Positions 18,327 to 27,758 of a DNA stretch of 64,000 nucleotides are shown here, in pieces. Position numbers and translations under genes: made by a program. Each line of letters opens with the position of its first letter. The stretch's first letter is position 1. Source of the stretch: UBA10347 sp905182135 (GTDB lineage Bacteria > Actinomycetota > Acidimicrobiia > Acidimicrobiales > UBA10347); NCBI GenBank assembly GCA_963925805.1, contig CAWUSE010000006.1, positions 1 through 64,000 of the forward strand. The letters run 5' to 3'. The notes beneath the pieces were generated by a model. It had not been told where the DNA came from. It saw only the letters and a program-made list of their open reading frames with translations, and searched no databases.

Positions 18327-18710
18327 CTAACGGATCAAGAACCACCATGCGCTGACCGCCAGCGCACCCAAACCCATAACCGACATGGTCACGATCTGGG
18401 ACCGCGGAATTTTGCCATCGTCAGGGATACCCGGCACCTTCTTGCGCAGGTGCTGCAGTAAACGGTCAGCCCACGCTACGTCCTTGGCTAAAATGAAGAG
18501 CCCACCGGCAATAGCAAGAATGCCAGGACCGGGCAGAACCAGCATGGCCACACCAAGGATCACCACCACGGTGCCGAGCGTCATGCGAGCGAGGCGAGTC
18601 GCTATATGCGCTCTGGCGAGTTCAACCGTTTCTTCGCGCTCACCAGTTTCGAACTCGGCTGCGATAGCCGCTTCAGAAAACCCCTCAGACATACCATCTT
18701 CATAGCGCAC
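18327..18710 (-). CDS. PGPGW-family small membrane protein
   Basis: The 127-residue protein has two adjacent membrane helices around the diagnostic VLPGPGILAIAGGLFILAKD, a basic loop and a third helix at the C-terminus. The family is described only as putative transmembrane proteins. The N-terminus is acidic and cytosolic. A second ATG six codons in (18692) may be the real start. It lies 45 bases downstream of the YhhN gene on the same strand and may be read through from the nuo operon. The function is unknown. Confidence 0.78.
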   Translation of the reverse strand: MRYEDGMSEGFSEAAIAAEFETGEREETVELARAHIATRLARMTLGTVVVILGVAMLVLPGPGILAIAGGLFILAKDVAWADRLLQHLRKKVPGIPDDGKIPRSQIVTMSVMGLGALAVSAWWFLIR

Positions 18711-18755
18711 GATTAAGGAGCATAAAGAAGGTGGTGACCAAGTGCAAGCAAATGC

Positions 18756-19391
18756 TCAGCCCAGCCAGATCAGCCCCACAACAAATCCAGCTTGCCCAAG
18801 GTGATACAGCATGTGCACGAGGACTCTGCGACGTGGCGCCGGGCGAACGAAACGGTCAAGACCAAGTAGCCCGTCAGACACGGCGAAACAAACTCCACCA
18901 GCGGCGATGGGCCAGCGATGAGTTGCCGTTGCGACGACCACCAACGCCACCACCACCGCAAGATAAGCAATCACAGGCACACCGTAGGGCCCACCGCGGA
19001 CATTCTTAATTATTGGCCACCCGAGGTAGCTCAACAGCACCCCACCTGCTGCCAAGCCTCCAATAATGCCGATGAACGCAAGGTCCATCATTAAAAAGGC
19101 AGCTATGTAGAAGCAATGGCCGATCAGGAACGTGCCGAGCCCAGCCAGAAACTTGTCGACTTGGGGCAGCAAGAAGACATCACCAGCAAGACCAAACAAT
19201 AAGCCGATGACCACGAGCCATCTAGACGCTGTCGGGTCTGCATCGAGGCTCAAGGCCAACACCAGCAGAGCAATCATGACCGCCGGCTTGGCGCACTGCT
19301 CGACCTGAGGCTTCTCGCGCCAAACTGACCACCAGTCAGTGGCGGCAAGCACAGCCGCGACTACTCCCCCGACGATCAGAAGCATCGGCAT
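18756..19391 (-). CDS. YhhN-family membrane protein (lysoplasmalogenase-like)
   Basis: The 211-residue protein has seven or eight helices. Family marks are AKPAVMIAL near the start, GLLFGLAGDVFLL with an intramembrane Asp, then FLAGLGTFLIGHCFYI with an intramembrane His. Characterised relatives hydrolyse the vinyl ether of lysoplasmalogens. Whether this bacterium makes plasmalogens is not visible here. It starts 15 bases after the nuoN stop, on the same strand, which suggests it belongs to the transcript. Confidence 0.82.
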   Translation of the reverse strand: MPMLLIVGGVVAAVLAATDWWSVWREKPQVEQCAKPAVMIALLVLALSLDADPTASRWLVVIGLLFGLAGDVFLLPQVDKFLAGLGTFLIGHCFYIAAFLMMDLAFIGIIGGLAAGGVLLSYLGWPIIKNVRGGPYGVPVIAYLAVVVALVVVATATHRWPIAAGGVCFAVSDGLLGLDRFVRPAPRRRVLVHMLYHLGQAGFVVGLIWLG

Positions 19392-19406
19392 ATCAGCGAG
19401 GTAAAG

Positions 19407-20948
19407 CTAGCCGCCGACGGCAGCAGCTACGCCGGGAACATCAATATCACTGAAGTGAGTGATCATGCCCGGATAAACACCAAACGCAATCGTTGCAGTT
19501 GCGGTGATCACTAAAGCTGACTGCAGCGCAAACGGAAGCCGAATAGGTGTTGTTTCAAACTCAGTTGGCGCATCCTCGAACCACATTCGAGACGCTAACT
19601 TGCCGTAATAACCGAACGCGATCACGGTGTTCACCGCCGCCAGGGTTGCAAGCACATAGGCCCACCAAACATCGGCTTCGATGAGTGCGCTGAATACGCC
19701 GAACTTGGCAAACCAGCCACCCATAGGAGGGATGCCCGCAAGCGAAGCCAGAAACACCGTCATGATGATCGCCAAGGCTGGCGACCACTGGAACAGGCCG
19801 TTGAACGAACGGATGTGAGCTGTGCGTGTCCTACGACTCACCGAGAGGATCACCGAGAAAGCCCCCAGGTTCATGGCGGCGTAGATGATCAGGTACGTCA
19901 CGACGGCCGAAACCGACGTCTGCGCTACGTCGAGACTTTCGCCAGCAACCGAGAGCGCCGCCAACATGAAGCCAGCTTGAGCCACACCTGAGTAGGCCAT
20001 AAGCCGTACCAGGTTCTCTTGGCGCAATGCGGTCAGGTTGCCGATCGTCATCGAAAGTGCAGCCAAGATCCACAGCGCTGGCCCGTAAATCTCGTTTTGG
20101 CTCCAGAAGCCCACGAATATCAGATTCATGAGCGCAACGAAACCAGCACTCTTTGCCGCGACAGCAAGGAATGCAGCGACAGGTGTTGGCGAACCCTCGT
20201 AGGTGTCAGGAGCCCAAAGGTGGAACGGCACGGCCGACACCTTGAAAGCGAATCCGACAATCACGAGCACGACGCCCAGGCTCACGATTGGTTTTGAGGC
20301 CGTTCCGTCACCCAGACCTGCGTTGATCTCAGATAGGACCGTCGAACCAGTGACACCGAACAGCAACGACATGCCATAGAGCATGAGAGCGCTAGCAAAT
20401 ACGCCATTCAGGTAGTACTTAAGACCCGCCTCGTTGCTCCTGATATCACGCTTGCGCCAGGTAGCCATGAGATAGGCAGGAATGGAAAGCAGTTCGAGCG
20501 CAACGAACACGGTAATCAAATCGCGTGCGCTAGCCATGACAACCATGCCCAGCAGCGACGAGATGAGCATGCCGTAATATTCGCTCTCCCAGTAATCGCC
20601 TTCGCCGATGTAGTCCGTCGACATCAGCACGACCATGTAGCCGATCAGAACGAACAATGCCTTCAATATCAGCGAGTAACCATCAACGACGTACACGTCG
20701 CTTCCGGCAAATGCCTGACGGGGGTTCGAGGCAACACCATCGACCGCCAGGGTGATGATCGGAATCAGGACCGTGAGCAGGCCAAGACCAGCAATGGTCG
20801 GCGAGATCTTGCGGCCCTTTTCGAGGAACACCACATCGATCAGCGTGACGAGTGCGCCAACAGCGAGCAACGTCAGCTCGGGCGCCAGCGCATGCCAGTC
20901 GATGTCCGGCCGAACAAAGTCGGCCTGTTGGAGGAGGGCGGCGAGCAT
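19407..20948 (-). CDS. nuoN: NADH-quinone oxidoreductase subunit N, EFG-less operon
   Basis: The 513-residue protein is an antiporter-like membrane-arm subunit with about 14 helices. The conserved Lys in the broken helix region (SNEAGLKYYLNGVFAS) and the FKVSAVPFHLWAPDTYEGSPTPV segment identify NuoN rather than NuoL or NuoM. It is the last nuo gene of the 11-gene operon and starts three bases after nuoM ends. A second nuoN at 38847-40385 is clearly a different lineage, not a recent copy. Confidence 0.95.
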   Translation of the reverse strand: MLAALLQQADFVRPDIDWHALAPELTLLAVGALVTLIDVVFLEKGRKISPTIAGLGLLTVLIPIITLAVDGVASNPRQAFAGSDVYVVDGYSLILKALFVLIGYMVVLMSTDYIGEGDYWESEYYGMLISSLLGMVVMASARDLITVFVALELLSIPAYLMATWRKRDIRSNEAGLKYYLNGVFASALMLYGMSLLFGVTGSTVLSEINAGLGDGTASKPIVSLGVVLVIVGFAFKVSAVPFHLWAPDTYEGSPTPVAAFLAVAAKSAGFVALMNLIFVGFWSQNEIYGPALWILAALSMTIGNLTALRQENLVRLMAYSGVAQAGFMLAALSVAGESLDVAQTSVSAVVTYLIIYAAMNLGAFSVILSVSRRTRTAHIRSFNGLFQWSPALAIIMTVFLASLAGIPPMGGWFAKFGVFSALIEADVWWAYVLATLAAVNTVIAFGYYGKLASRMWFEDAPTEFETTPIRLPFALQSALVITATATIAFGVYPGMITHFSDIDVPGVAAAVGG

Positions 20949-20951
20949 GGG

Positions 20952-22709
20952 TTAATTCCCCGAGGCCGTTTCGAGCGAAGCGAGACGTTCAGCAGCCGCA
21001 CGTTCGGCCTTGATCCGGTTGTTGTTGAAGCAGTCGATGCCGTCCTCTTGCTCGAGGCAGCCGCTGCTGTTGGCAACGGTGATGACATCCCCATTGGCGT
21101 TTACGACTTCGATCGGATCACCATCGATGTTGAGGACCACGACACTCTCGACTTCGAGAGAGCCAATGACCGCATCATCGGTCAGATTAAAGATTGCATT
21201 CGGGTAGAAACCGAAGACAACGATCAGAACGAGAAAGGGGGACCACGAGATCCACTCGAACTTTGACACGTCGCGAATATGCGGGTCGTTTGCGAACTCT
21301 TCGGTTGGGTTCCCAAAAGCTGTCTTCTGAACCATCCACAGCAAGTAGCCCGCTGCGAGAACCGTGCCTAGTGCGGCAACAACCATGAAGGCACGCCAGA
21401 CCGACTCGTTCAAGATCGCGGCCGGATTGTAGCTGGCGAGGATGGCGGGGAACTCGCCCCAGAAGCCGGCAAGGCCGGGCAGACCCAACGACGCCATGGC
21501 GGCGAAAGCCAGGATCCAGCCCAGCTTGGGGGCTTGCAGTAGCAGCCCGCCCAGGCGACCCATATCGAGCGTGTGGTAGCGGTCCTTCATCGAGCCAGCC
21601 ACGAAGAACAACATGCCAGTGATCAGGCCGTGAGCGACCATACCGAAGATGGCGGCGTTGATCCCGAAGTCGGTCAACGTCGAGATACCGAGCATCACGA
21701 AACCCATATGGGCCACTGATGAGAACGCGATCAGACGTTTCATGTCAGTCTGCGCCAGACAACCAAGAGCCCCGTAGATAATGCCGATGACCGCTAGCAA
21801 ACCAATTACTGGCGCCCATGCCGCAGCGGCTTCGGGCAGGAACGGAATGGCAATGCGAACAAAGCCGTACGTGCCGAGCTTGAGCAATACCGCGGCCAGG
21901 ATGACCGAACCAACCGTTGGTGCCTGGGTGTGAGCATCGGGCAGCCAAGTGTGGAACGGGAACATCGGGACCTTGACACCAAAGCCGATGAACATGCCAC
22001 CAAAGACCCAAAGCTGAGCGGAGCGAGCAATACCCGCCGTTGCACCGGTTGAGAGCAGTCGCATATCAAAGGTGCGTTCGGTGGCAGAGACAACGTCGCC
22101 AGCCATAGTCGAGTTCGTTCCGTCGGCCAGAAAGAACAGGGCCAGGAAGCTGACCAGCATGAGGGCTGAACCGAACAGCGTGTAGAGGAAGAACTTCAGC
22201 GATGCGTAGCGGCGATCGTCGCCACCCCATACACCGATCAAGAAGAACATCGGCAGCAGCACAACTTCGAAGAAGACGAAGAACAGAATTAGATCTTGGG
22301 CTATGAACGAACCGATCATGCCGGTCTCGAGGACCAGTATGAGCGACAGGAACGCCTTGGGATTGTGCGGCTCAGGGAAGTGGCCAAACGAGTAAATGAT
22401 GCACAACGGCACCACACCCAGCGTCAAGATCAGCAACGGCAACGAAATACCGTCGAGAGCAACGATATATCGGCTGTTGATGACGTTGATCCACTCTTTA
22501 TCAACAACGAATTGCAGTGCTCCTGCATCGCCGTAATCAAAGTTGAACAACAGCAACACACCAAAGACAGCAGCGATGAGCGAAGTGCCCAACGCGATCA
22601 TCTTGTGTGCTGACTCTTCTTCCTTTGGCGTGGCCATCATCACCAAGGCACCGACTAGCGGAACGAAAGTGACGAGGGTTAGGCCCCAGTCGTCGAGAAA
22701 TGCTTCCAT
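20952..22709 (-). CDS. nuoM: NADH-quinone oxidoreductase subunit M, EFG-less operon
   Basis: The 585-residue protein is a proton-pumping antiporter-like subunit. The FGVKVPMFPFHTWLPDAHTQAPT segment and the DMKRLIAFSSVAHMGFV helix are diagnostic for NuoM. It is longer than usual because of a charged C-terminal tail of about 60 residues after the last helix, containing two Cys and an acidic/Asn-rich stretch. The tail is absent from the second NuoM of this window. The gene lies 14 bases after nuoL and three bases before nuoN. Confidence 0.95.
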   Translation of the reverse strand: MEAFLDDWGLTLVTFVPLVGALVMMATPKEEESAHKMIALGTSLIAAVFGVLLLFNFDYGDAGALQFVVDKEWINVINSRYIVALDGISLPLLILTLGVVPLCIIYSFGHFPEPHNPKAFLSLILVLETGMIGSFIAQDLILFFVFFEVVLLPMFFLIGVWGGDDRRYASLKFFLYTLFGSALMLVSFLALFFLADGTNSTMAGDVVSATERTFDMRLLSTGATAGIARSAQLWVFGGMFIGFGVKVPMFPFHTWLPDAHTQAPTVGSVILAAVLLKLGTYGFVRIAIPFLPEAAAAWAPVIGLLAVIGIIYGALGCLAQTDMKRLIAFSSVAHMGFVMLGISTLTDFGINAAIFGMVAHGLITGMLFFVAGSMKDRYHTLDMGRLGGLLLQAPKLGWILAFAAMASLGLPGLAGFWGEFPAILASYNPAAILNESVWRAFMVVAALGTVLAAGYLLWMVQKTAFGNPTEEFANDPHIRDVSKFEWISWSPFLVLIVVFGFYPNAIFNLTDDAVIGSLEVESVVVLNIDGDPIEVVNANGDVITVANSSGCLEQEDGIDCFNNNRIKAERAAAERLASLETASGN

Positions 22710-22723
22710 GAATATCTAGACCC

Positions 22724-25339
22724 TCAGATAACGATGATGAGCAGGCCCGCAAGCAGGGTTGCGCCTGCAAACATGACGGTTGCGTATTGTTGGACTTTGC
22801 CGGTTGACCAGCGGCGCAATTCGCCACCGGCTCCTTGCGAACCACGACCGGCAGCATTGACGGAACCGTCGATGACACCTTGGTCGATGTACTTGTAGAG
22901 CGCGTCGGCCGTCTTGACCGAATTCTTGCCGACCTCGTCGACGGCTGCATCAATGACGTTCTCGTGCACCCAGTTGGCAGCGTTCGCCATTGGCTGCTTA
23001 ACAACGGAGGCAATACCCATGCCTGTGCGCAACGCTGCGGTCACAATGGTGAAGATCGTCAGGCCGAGTATGACCCCCCACATGACTGACGGCCAGAACG
23101 GTTGGTTCAAGCCGTTGTCTAGCGAGAAGCCAAGCGTCAAGCCAGCAGCAGCGCCGAAGATGGTGCCCATGGCATTGGCACCAGCAGCGCCGACAGGCTC
23201 ACCGCCGTCATAGATGTGATCCAGGTAATAACGATTCTTGAGCATGGTGTGACCGGCCTTGAGTAGGCGGCTGCGCTCGGTAGGACCATTAACTAACTCG
23301 GTCGCAGAAGGACTCTGCGCGTTGACTCTGACGAAGTAGTAGTAGTACGCAACACCAACAGCTGAGGCCACGACCAGCGTCGAGAAAATCGCAAGGGACC
23401 AGCTTGGATCCGCATGGCTGATCTTGGGGAAGTAGCCCGTTGCTGCCAGCGGTTCAACGTAGTGCTCAAATCGCAGCGTCCATCCCGACGGCAAGCCAAG
23501 GAATCCCTTTGGCAAGTTCATGAGACCGGCAACAACAGCCAAGCCAGCCAAGATGCGCAGCGGCCACAGAATGCGTGGACCCGACTCGTGCGGATCGCCA
23601 TGATGAGCGTCGTCGTGGTGTCCGCCTCGGAACTCACCAAAGAAGGTCAGGTACATGACTCGAGTCATGTAGGCCGCCGTCATTGCTGCGGTGATCATGC
23701 CCATAACAAGCATGATTGTGTAGGCGCCATTGGCATGGCTTTCGCCTTCGAAGAATCCCCAGCCGCCAGTACCAGCCAGAATCTCGTCCTTGGACCAGAA
23801 GCCAGCGAGCGGCGGAAGGCCTGCGAGCGCAATCGAGCCGATCAAGAAAGTCTTGTAAGTGGTCGGCATGAACTTGCGCATGCCACCCATGTCCTTCTTC
23901 ATATCAAAGCTGTGCACGGCGTGGCTGACAGAGCCGGCGCCCAGGAATAGGCATGCCTTGAAGAGCGCGTGCGTGGTTAGGTGGAAGACAGCAGCAGTCC
24001 ATGCGCCCACACCCAGTGCCAGGGTCATATAGCCGAGCTGGCTAATCGTCGAGTACGCCAGCACCTTTTTGATGTCGTCTTGCACAAACGCCAGCGATGC
24101 GCCCACCAAGGTGGTCACCGCGCCAATCACGGCGAGTGCATTGATGCTGGAGCCGCCGATCGACAAGCCGTGGAAGAAGACGCCATAGAGGCGTGCGATC
24201 AGGTAGACGCCGGCGACAACCATGGTGGCGGCGTGGATCAAAGCGGAGACGGGCGTAGGGCCAGCCATAGCGTCGGGCAACCAGGTGTGCAGGAAGAACT
24301 GGCCGGACTTGGACATGACCGCTGCCAGCAGACACAACGAGGCGATCAACAACAGCGTGTGGCTGGTTGTGCCTTCGATGGCGCCTGCATTGATCTCAAT
24401 AATGCCCCACTTCTCGTCAGAGGCGAAGAAAAGGACGATCATGCCGATCAGCAGACCGATATCGCCAACACGGTTGGTCAGGAAGGCCTTGAGTGCCGCG
24501 TCTGAGTTGGGTTGCTCTTCCCACCAATGACCAATCAAGGCAAAGGAACAGACGCCGACAAGCTCCCAACCAACAATCATCTGCAGCACGTTTGCACTGG
24601 TCACGAAGAACAACATCGCTGCGGTAAACAGCGACAGGAAACCAAAGTAATGAGTGAAGCGGCGGTCGCCAGCGACGTAGTCGGTGCTGTAAATATGCAC
24701 CAGCAGCGACACCAGCGTGACAACAACGAGCAGCGTGACTGTCAGACCGTCGACCATCGTGCCAACAGTGAAGTTGATGCCACCGTTGGACCACCAAGTG
24801 CGCTCAGAGACAACAGCTTTAGCTGCTGCGGCGGTGCTGCCTTCTTCGGCTTCGGTGAAAGCCGTCAGCGCTGATGCAGACTCGCCATCGCTTGAGCCAA
24901 CCCCGGTATCAACCTGAAAGGCACCCTCCTCGTCGTGGTGCTCGTCGGCATCAGCCTCGGCGTCGTGGTGCTCGTCGGCATCAGCCTCAGCGTCGTGGTG
25001 CTCGTCGGCATCAGCCTCAGCGTCGTGGTGCTCGTCGGCATCAGCCTCAGCGTCGTGGTGCTCGTCGACAATGTAATCGCACGTTTCGGGAGTGCATGCA
25101 GCGGCTTCGTTGACCTGGCCGATCCACTGACCGGCGGTCAGCAGAGCCAGAACGAAACAGACAGCAACGGCGGCGATGCCGACTTCGCTGCCACCCCTGG
25201 GCATGCGCTTTCCGAAGCCAAGAATCACGACGAATGAAGCCGCCATGATTGCAGGAATGATCCACACGTTCTCGAGGAAGAATCCACTAGCCTCGATGGC
25301 CAGATTGCTGGCCTCGGTGGCCAGATACGTCGTACTCAT
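22724..25339 (-). CDS. nuoL: NadH-quinone oxidoreductase subunit L with His/Asp-rich repeat loop, EFG-less operon
   Basis: The 871-residue protein is the distal antiporter-like subunit: FFLHTWLPDAMAGPTPVSALIHAATMV, DIKKVLAYSTISQLGYM and the long C-terminal lateral-helix region are all present. It is about 200 residues longer than typical. The main cause is a loop after the second helix (about 72-190). It includes five HHD(A/E)E units in a DEHHDAEADA repeat (93-138), flanked by Cys82 and Cys87. If topology follows E. coli NuoL, this loop faces outside the cytoplasm. The paralogue at 42004 lacks it. Confidence 0.95.
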   Translation of the reverse strand: MSTTYLATEASNLAIEASGFFLENVWIIPAIMAASFVVILGFGKRMPRGGSEVGIAAVAVCFVLALLTAGQWIGQVNEAAACTPETCDYIVDEHHDAEADADEHHDAEADADEHHDAEADADEHHDAEADADEHHDEEGAFQVDTGVGSSDGESASALTAFTEAEEGSTAAAAKAVVSERTWWSNGGINFTVGTMVDGLTVTLLVVVTLVSLLVHIYSTDYVAGDRRFTHYFGFLSLFTAAMLFFVTSANVLQMIVGWELVGVCSFALIGHWWEEQPNSDAALKAFLTNRVGDIGLLIGMIVLFFASDEKWGIIEINAGAIEGTTSHTLLLIASLCLLAAVMSKSGQFFLHTWLPDAMAGPTPVSALIHAATMVVAGVYLIARLYGVFFHGLSIGGSSINALAVIGAVTTLVGASLAFVQDDIKKVLAYSTISQLGYMTLALGVGAWTAAVFHLTTHALFKACLFLGAGSVSHAVHSFDMKKDMGGMRKFMPTTYKTFLIGSIALAGLPPLAGFWSKDEILAGTGGWGFFEGESHANGAYTIMLVMGMITAAMTAAYMTRVMYLTFFGEFRGGHHDDAHHGDPHESGPRILWPLRILAGLAVVAGLMNLPKGFLGLPSGWTLRFEHYVEPLAATGYFPKISHADPSWSLAIFSTLVVASAVGVAYYYYFVRVNAQSPSATELVNGPTERSRLLKAGHTMLKNRYYLDHIYDGGEPVGAAGANAMGTIFGAAAGLTLGFSLDNGLNQPFWPSVMWGVILGLTIFTIVTAALRTGMGIASVVKQPMANAANWVHENVIDAAVDEVGKNSVKTADALYKYIDQGVIDGSVNAAGRGSQGAGGELRRWSTGKVQQYATVMFAGATLLAGLLIIVI
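24931..25067 (-). repeat. 30-bp in-frame tandem repeat in nuoL, 4.5 units
   Basis: The units start at 24931, 24961, 24991, 25021 and 25051 (partial). Those at 24961, 24991 and 25021 are identical and the first has a single change. On the coding strand each encodes a ten-residue His/Asp/Glu unit. Confidence 0.97.
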
Positions 25340-25343
25340 GTGA

Positions 25344-25646
25344 TCAGCCCTTCAAGAGGTCGACCTGGTGAAGGTCGATGTTCTTGGAGTTGCGATAGAT
25401 GGTTAGAACAAGCGCCAAGCCAACGCCGACTTCGGCGGCGGCTACAGCAATGATGAACAAGGCAAACACTTCGGCGGGGATCGCTGCGCCATTGAAGGCA
25501 CCAAAGGCGATCAGATTGATGTTGACTGCATTCAAGATGAGCTCGATCGACATGAGTACGAGCACGGCGTTACGCCGAGCCAGCACGCCATAAACGCCGA
25601 TACAAAACAAGACAGACGACAGGATCAAGAACTGGACGAGGTACAT
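25344..25646 (-). CDS. nuoK: NADH-quinone oxidoreductase subunit K, EFG-less operon
   Basis: The 100-residue, three-helix protein is of standard length. Helix 2 carries the intramembrane Glu in SIELILNAVN and helix 3 the Glu in AAAEVGVGLAL, the two conserved carboxylates of the E-channel. The gene lies 11 bases after nuoJ and four bases before nuoL. Confidence 0.95.
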   Translation of the reverse strand: MYLVQFLILSSVLFCIGVYGVLARRNAVLVLMSIELILNAVNINLIAFGAFNGAAIPAEVFALFIIAVAAAEVGVGLALVLTIYRNSKNIDLHQVDLLKG

Positions 25647-25657
25647 CGGAGACTCCC

Positions 25658-26203
25658 CTACTCTTTCCGGGCCACGACGATGGCGCCTATCAGGGCGGCA
25701 AGCAGCAGAACTGAGATCGCTTCAAACGCCACTATGTAGGTGCTGAAGATCGAATCGGAAACTTGTTCCACAGTGGTTGGGGCCCGATCGAGTGCATCGA
25801 TTACGAGCGTGCCATCACTCCACGGAGCTTTGGCGAAGTCGACCACGGCAAACCCCATGACCAGCAATAGCAACACCGCTGTAAGAATCGCGGGTACCAC
25901 ATTGTCATGACTCAGGCCGTCTTCGGCACCGACCTTAGCTCGGGTAAGCATGATGCCGAACAGGAACAGCACGATGACTGCGCCGATGTAGACCAGCACC
26001 TGGGTGACACCAACGAATTCGGCACCAAGCAGGATGAACTGAGCGGCGACGCCCGCCAACACAACAACCAGATAGAGGGCTGCGTGCACCATGTTGCTGG
26101 TCGTAACGACCCGCAACGCAGCGATCACCATGACAGCAGCAATCAGGTAGAAGAAGACGTTCTGGGCAACGACTGTTTCAGCGGTAGCAAGGGTCGCTGT
26201 CAT
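25658..26203 (-). CDS. nuoJ: NADH-quinone oxidoreductase subunit J, EFG-less operon
   Basis: The 181-residue protein has five helices. The MVHAALYLVVVLAGVAAQFILLGAEFVGVTQVLVYIGAV run, with the pi-bulge helix and its Tyr/Gly pattern, is typical of NuoJ. The start overlaps the nuoI stop by four bases. The loop before the last helix is slightly longer than in the second NuoJ. Confidence 0.95.
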   Translation of the reverse strand: MTATLATAETVVAQNVFFYLIAAVMVIAALRVVTTSNMVHAALYLVVVLAGVAAQFILLGAEFVGVTQVLVYIGAVIVLFLFGIMLTRAKVGAEDGLSHDNVVPAILTAVLLLLVMGFAVVDFAKAPWSDGTLVIDALDRAPTTVEQVSDSIFSTYIVAFEAISVLLLAALIGAIVVARKE

Positions 26204-26742
26204 GACGAAGGACTCGGCAGTTTCTTTATCTTGACCTCGGCCCCGGCTTCATAAGCTGGGTATTCAGGCACGGTGTGCATCCAATCGGCAAGGCGTCCCT
26301 TGTCGTGGAGCATGTCGGCAATCTTCATTTCGCTGAACTCGAACTCGGGGCTCCAGAACAGCGCATCAAACGGGCAGACATCAACACAGATTCCGCAGTA
26401 CATACACAGCGCAAAGTCAATGTCGAAGCGGTCGAGCTTGTTCTTCTGGCGCGGCTTGCCGCCAGCACGGCGAGGCGGAGCAAGCTCCTTGTGACCTTCG
26501 ATGTAGATACACCAGTCGGGGCACTCGCGAGCGCACAACATGCAGGCCGTGCAGTTGTCGTGATGCAGCGCTATGACACCACGAGCACGGGCGGGTGGTG
26601 CCTCTTTTTCGTGCGGGTACTGGACGGTGTGTGCGCCCTTGGATGGAGCAGGCGGTTTGGTTGGCCCGTCGGGGAAGACGGTCTTAAAGAACGTCTTGGC
26701 AGTCACACCAAGACCGACCAACATGCCGGGTAGTTGAGGCAT
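26200..26742 (-). CDS. nuoI: NADH-quinone oxidoreductase subunit I (2x[4Fe-4S]), EFG-less operon
   Basis: The 180-residue protein has both cluster motifs, CTACMLCARECP and CMYCGICVDVCPFDAL, which hold clusters N6a and N6b on the way to N2. The N-terminal amphipathic region and HxVQYPxEK stretch fit the family. In complexes lacking NuoEFG, this subunit is where external donors such as ferredoxin are thought to dock. Its surface loop between the two motifs (GHKELAPPRRAGGKPRQKN) is strongly basic, which would suit an acidic carrier; that is inference. Confidence 0.95.
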   Translation of the reverse strand: MPQLPGMLVGLGVTAKTFFKTVFPDGPTKPPAPSKGAHTVQYPHEKEAPPARARGVIALHHDNCTACMLCARECPDWCIYIEGHKELAPPRRAGGKPRQKNKLDRFDIDFALCMYCGICVDVCPFDALFWSPEFEFSEMKIADMLHDKGRLADWMHTVPEYPAYEAGAEVKIKKLPSPSS

Positions 26743-27758
26743 TAGAAGACCACCTTGAAGATTGCGGTCACGACAATATTAAACAGTGACAATGGAATCA
26801 GGAATTTCCAGGCCAAGCGCTGCAACTGGTCTTCGCGGAACCGAGGATAGGTAATACGAAACCAGAAGATCAGGAAGGCAATGAGGATCATTTTGCCGGC
26901 GAGAACGAGCGGCCCTATGTAGTCCATGATCTCGGCGTTGGCGTCGACAAACGGGATTGTCCAGCCGCCAAGGAACAACGTGGCGCCAATAGCCGAAAAG
27001 ACTGCGGCGGTAGCGAATTCACCGATGAAGAACAATAGGAAACGAATACCCGAGTACTCAGTGAGATAACCAGTGACGAGCTCAGATTCAGCGACCGGCA
27101 TATCGAACGGGGGCTGAGTGAGTTCGGCCTGGATGGCGACTAGGAAGATCAGGAAACCCAGGAACTGCGGAATAATGAACCAGACGCCGAAGTCGGCTTG
27201 GGCGGCAACGATGCCCTTCATGTTTAGCGTGCCAGCCATTATGACCACGCCAACAACCGACAGGACCAGCGGCAGCTCATAAGCAATGAGCTGGCCAGCA
27301 GCGCGAATACCGCCAAGGAGCGAGTACTTGCTCGCTGAACCCCACCCGGCCATAAGGATCCCGATTACCGATATTGACGACACGGCCATCGCAAAATAGA
27401 TGCCGGTGTTCAGGTCAATGAAGTGGGTATCGGGGCCCGCTGGCAGCACCAGCACCAACATGAACGTTGAGACCAGCACCACAAACGGCGCCGCAGCAAA
27501 TACAAATCGATCGGCCTTGCTGGGGAAGATATCTTCCTTTTGCAAAAACTTGCCAAACTCAGCCAGAAGCTGAAGCTGACCGTACGGGCCAGCCTCCATT
27601 GGACCCAAGCGACTCTGCATGAAGCTCATCATCTTGAACAAGAACAAGTAGACAAGTGCGCCCGTGGGCAAAAGCACTGCAACAAGACCGATACCGATCT
27701 TGGTGAGCGTCTCAACCCAGTAGGGCGGGTTGACGGCGAGGAAGTGTGCGAGCGTCAT
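26742..27758 (-). CDS. nuoH: NADH-quinone oxidoreductase subunit H, EFG-less operon
   Basis: The 338-residue protein forms the heel of the membrane arm around the quinone tunnel. The GPMEAGPYGQLQLLAEFGKFLQKED loop, the ELTQPPFDMPVAESELVTGYLTEYSG segment and the RxxYPRFREDQLQRLAWKFLIPLSL end are diagnostic. The ATG at 27758 overlaps the nuoD stop by one base (TGATG); a longer frame to 27842 would run deep into nuoD and has no family support. No nuoEFG lies between nuoD and nuoH. Confidence 0.95.
   Translation of the reverse strand: MTLAHFLAVNPPYWVETLTKIGIGLVAVLLPTGALVYLFLFKMMSFMQSRLGPMEAGPYGQLQLLAEFGKFLQKEDIFPSKADRFVFAAAPFVVLVSTFMLVLVLPAGPDTHFIDLNTGIYFAMAVSSISVIGILMAGWGSASKYSLLGGIRAAGQLIAYELPLVLSVVGVVIMAGTLNMKGIVAAQADFGVWFIIPQFLGFLIFLVAIQAELTQPPFDMPVAESELVTGYLTEYSGIRFLLFFIGEFATAAVFSAIGATLFLGGWTIPFVDANAEIMDYIGPLVLAGKMILIAFLIFWFRITYPRFREDQLQRLAWKFLIPLSLFNIVVTAIFKVVF

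Noticed and set aside
24931..25067. Regular 30-bp repeats as a CRISPR array
   Set aside because: The units are contiguous without spacers and lie in frame within nuoL.
24935..25237. Plus-strand frames with Val/Leu/Ser repeats
   Set aside because: They are antisense readings of the nuoL 30-bp repeat.
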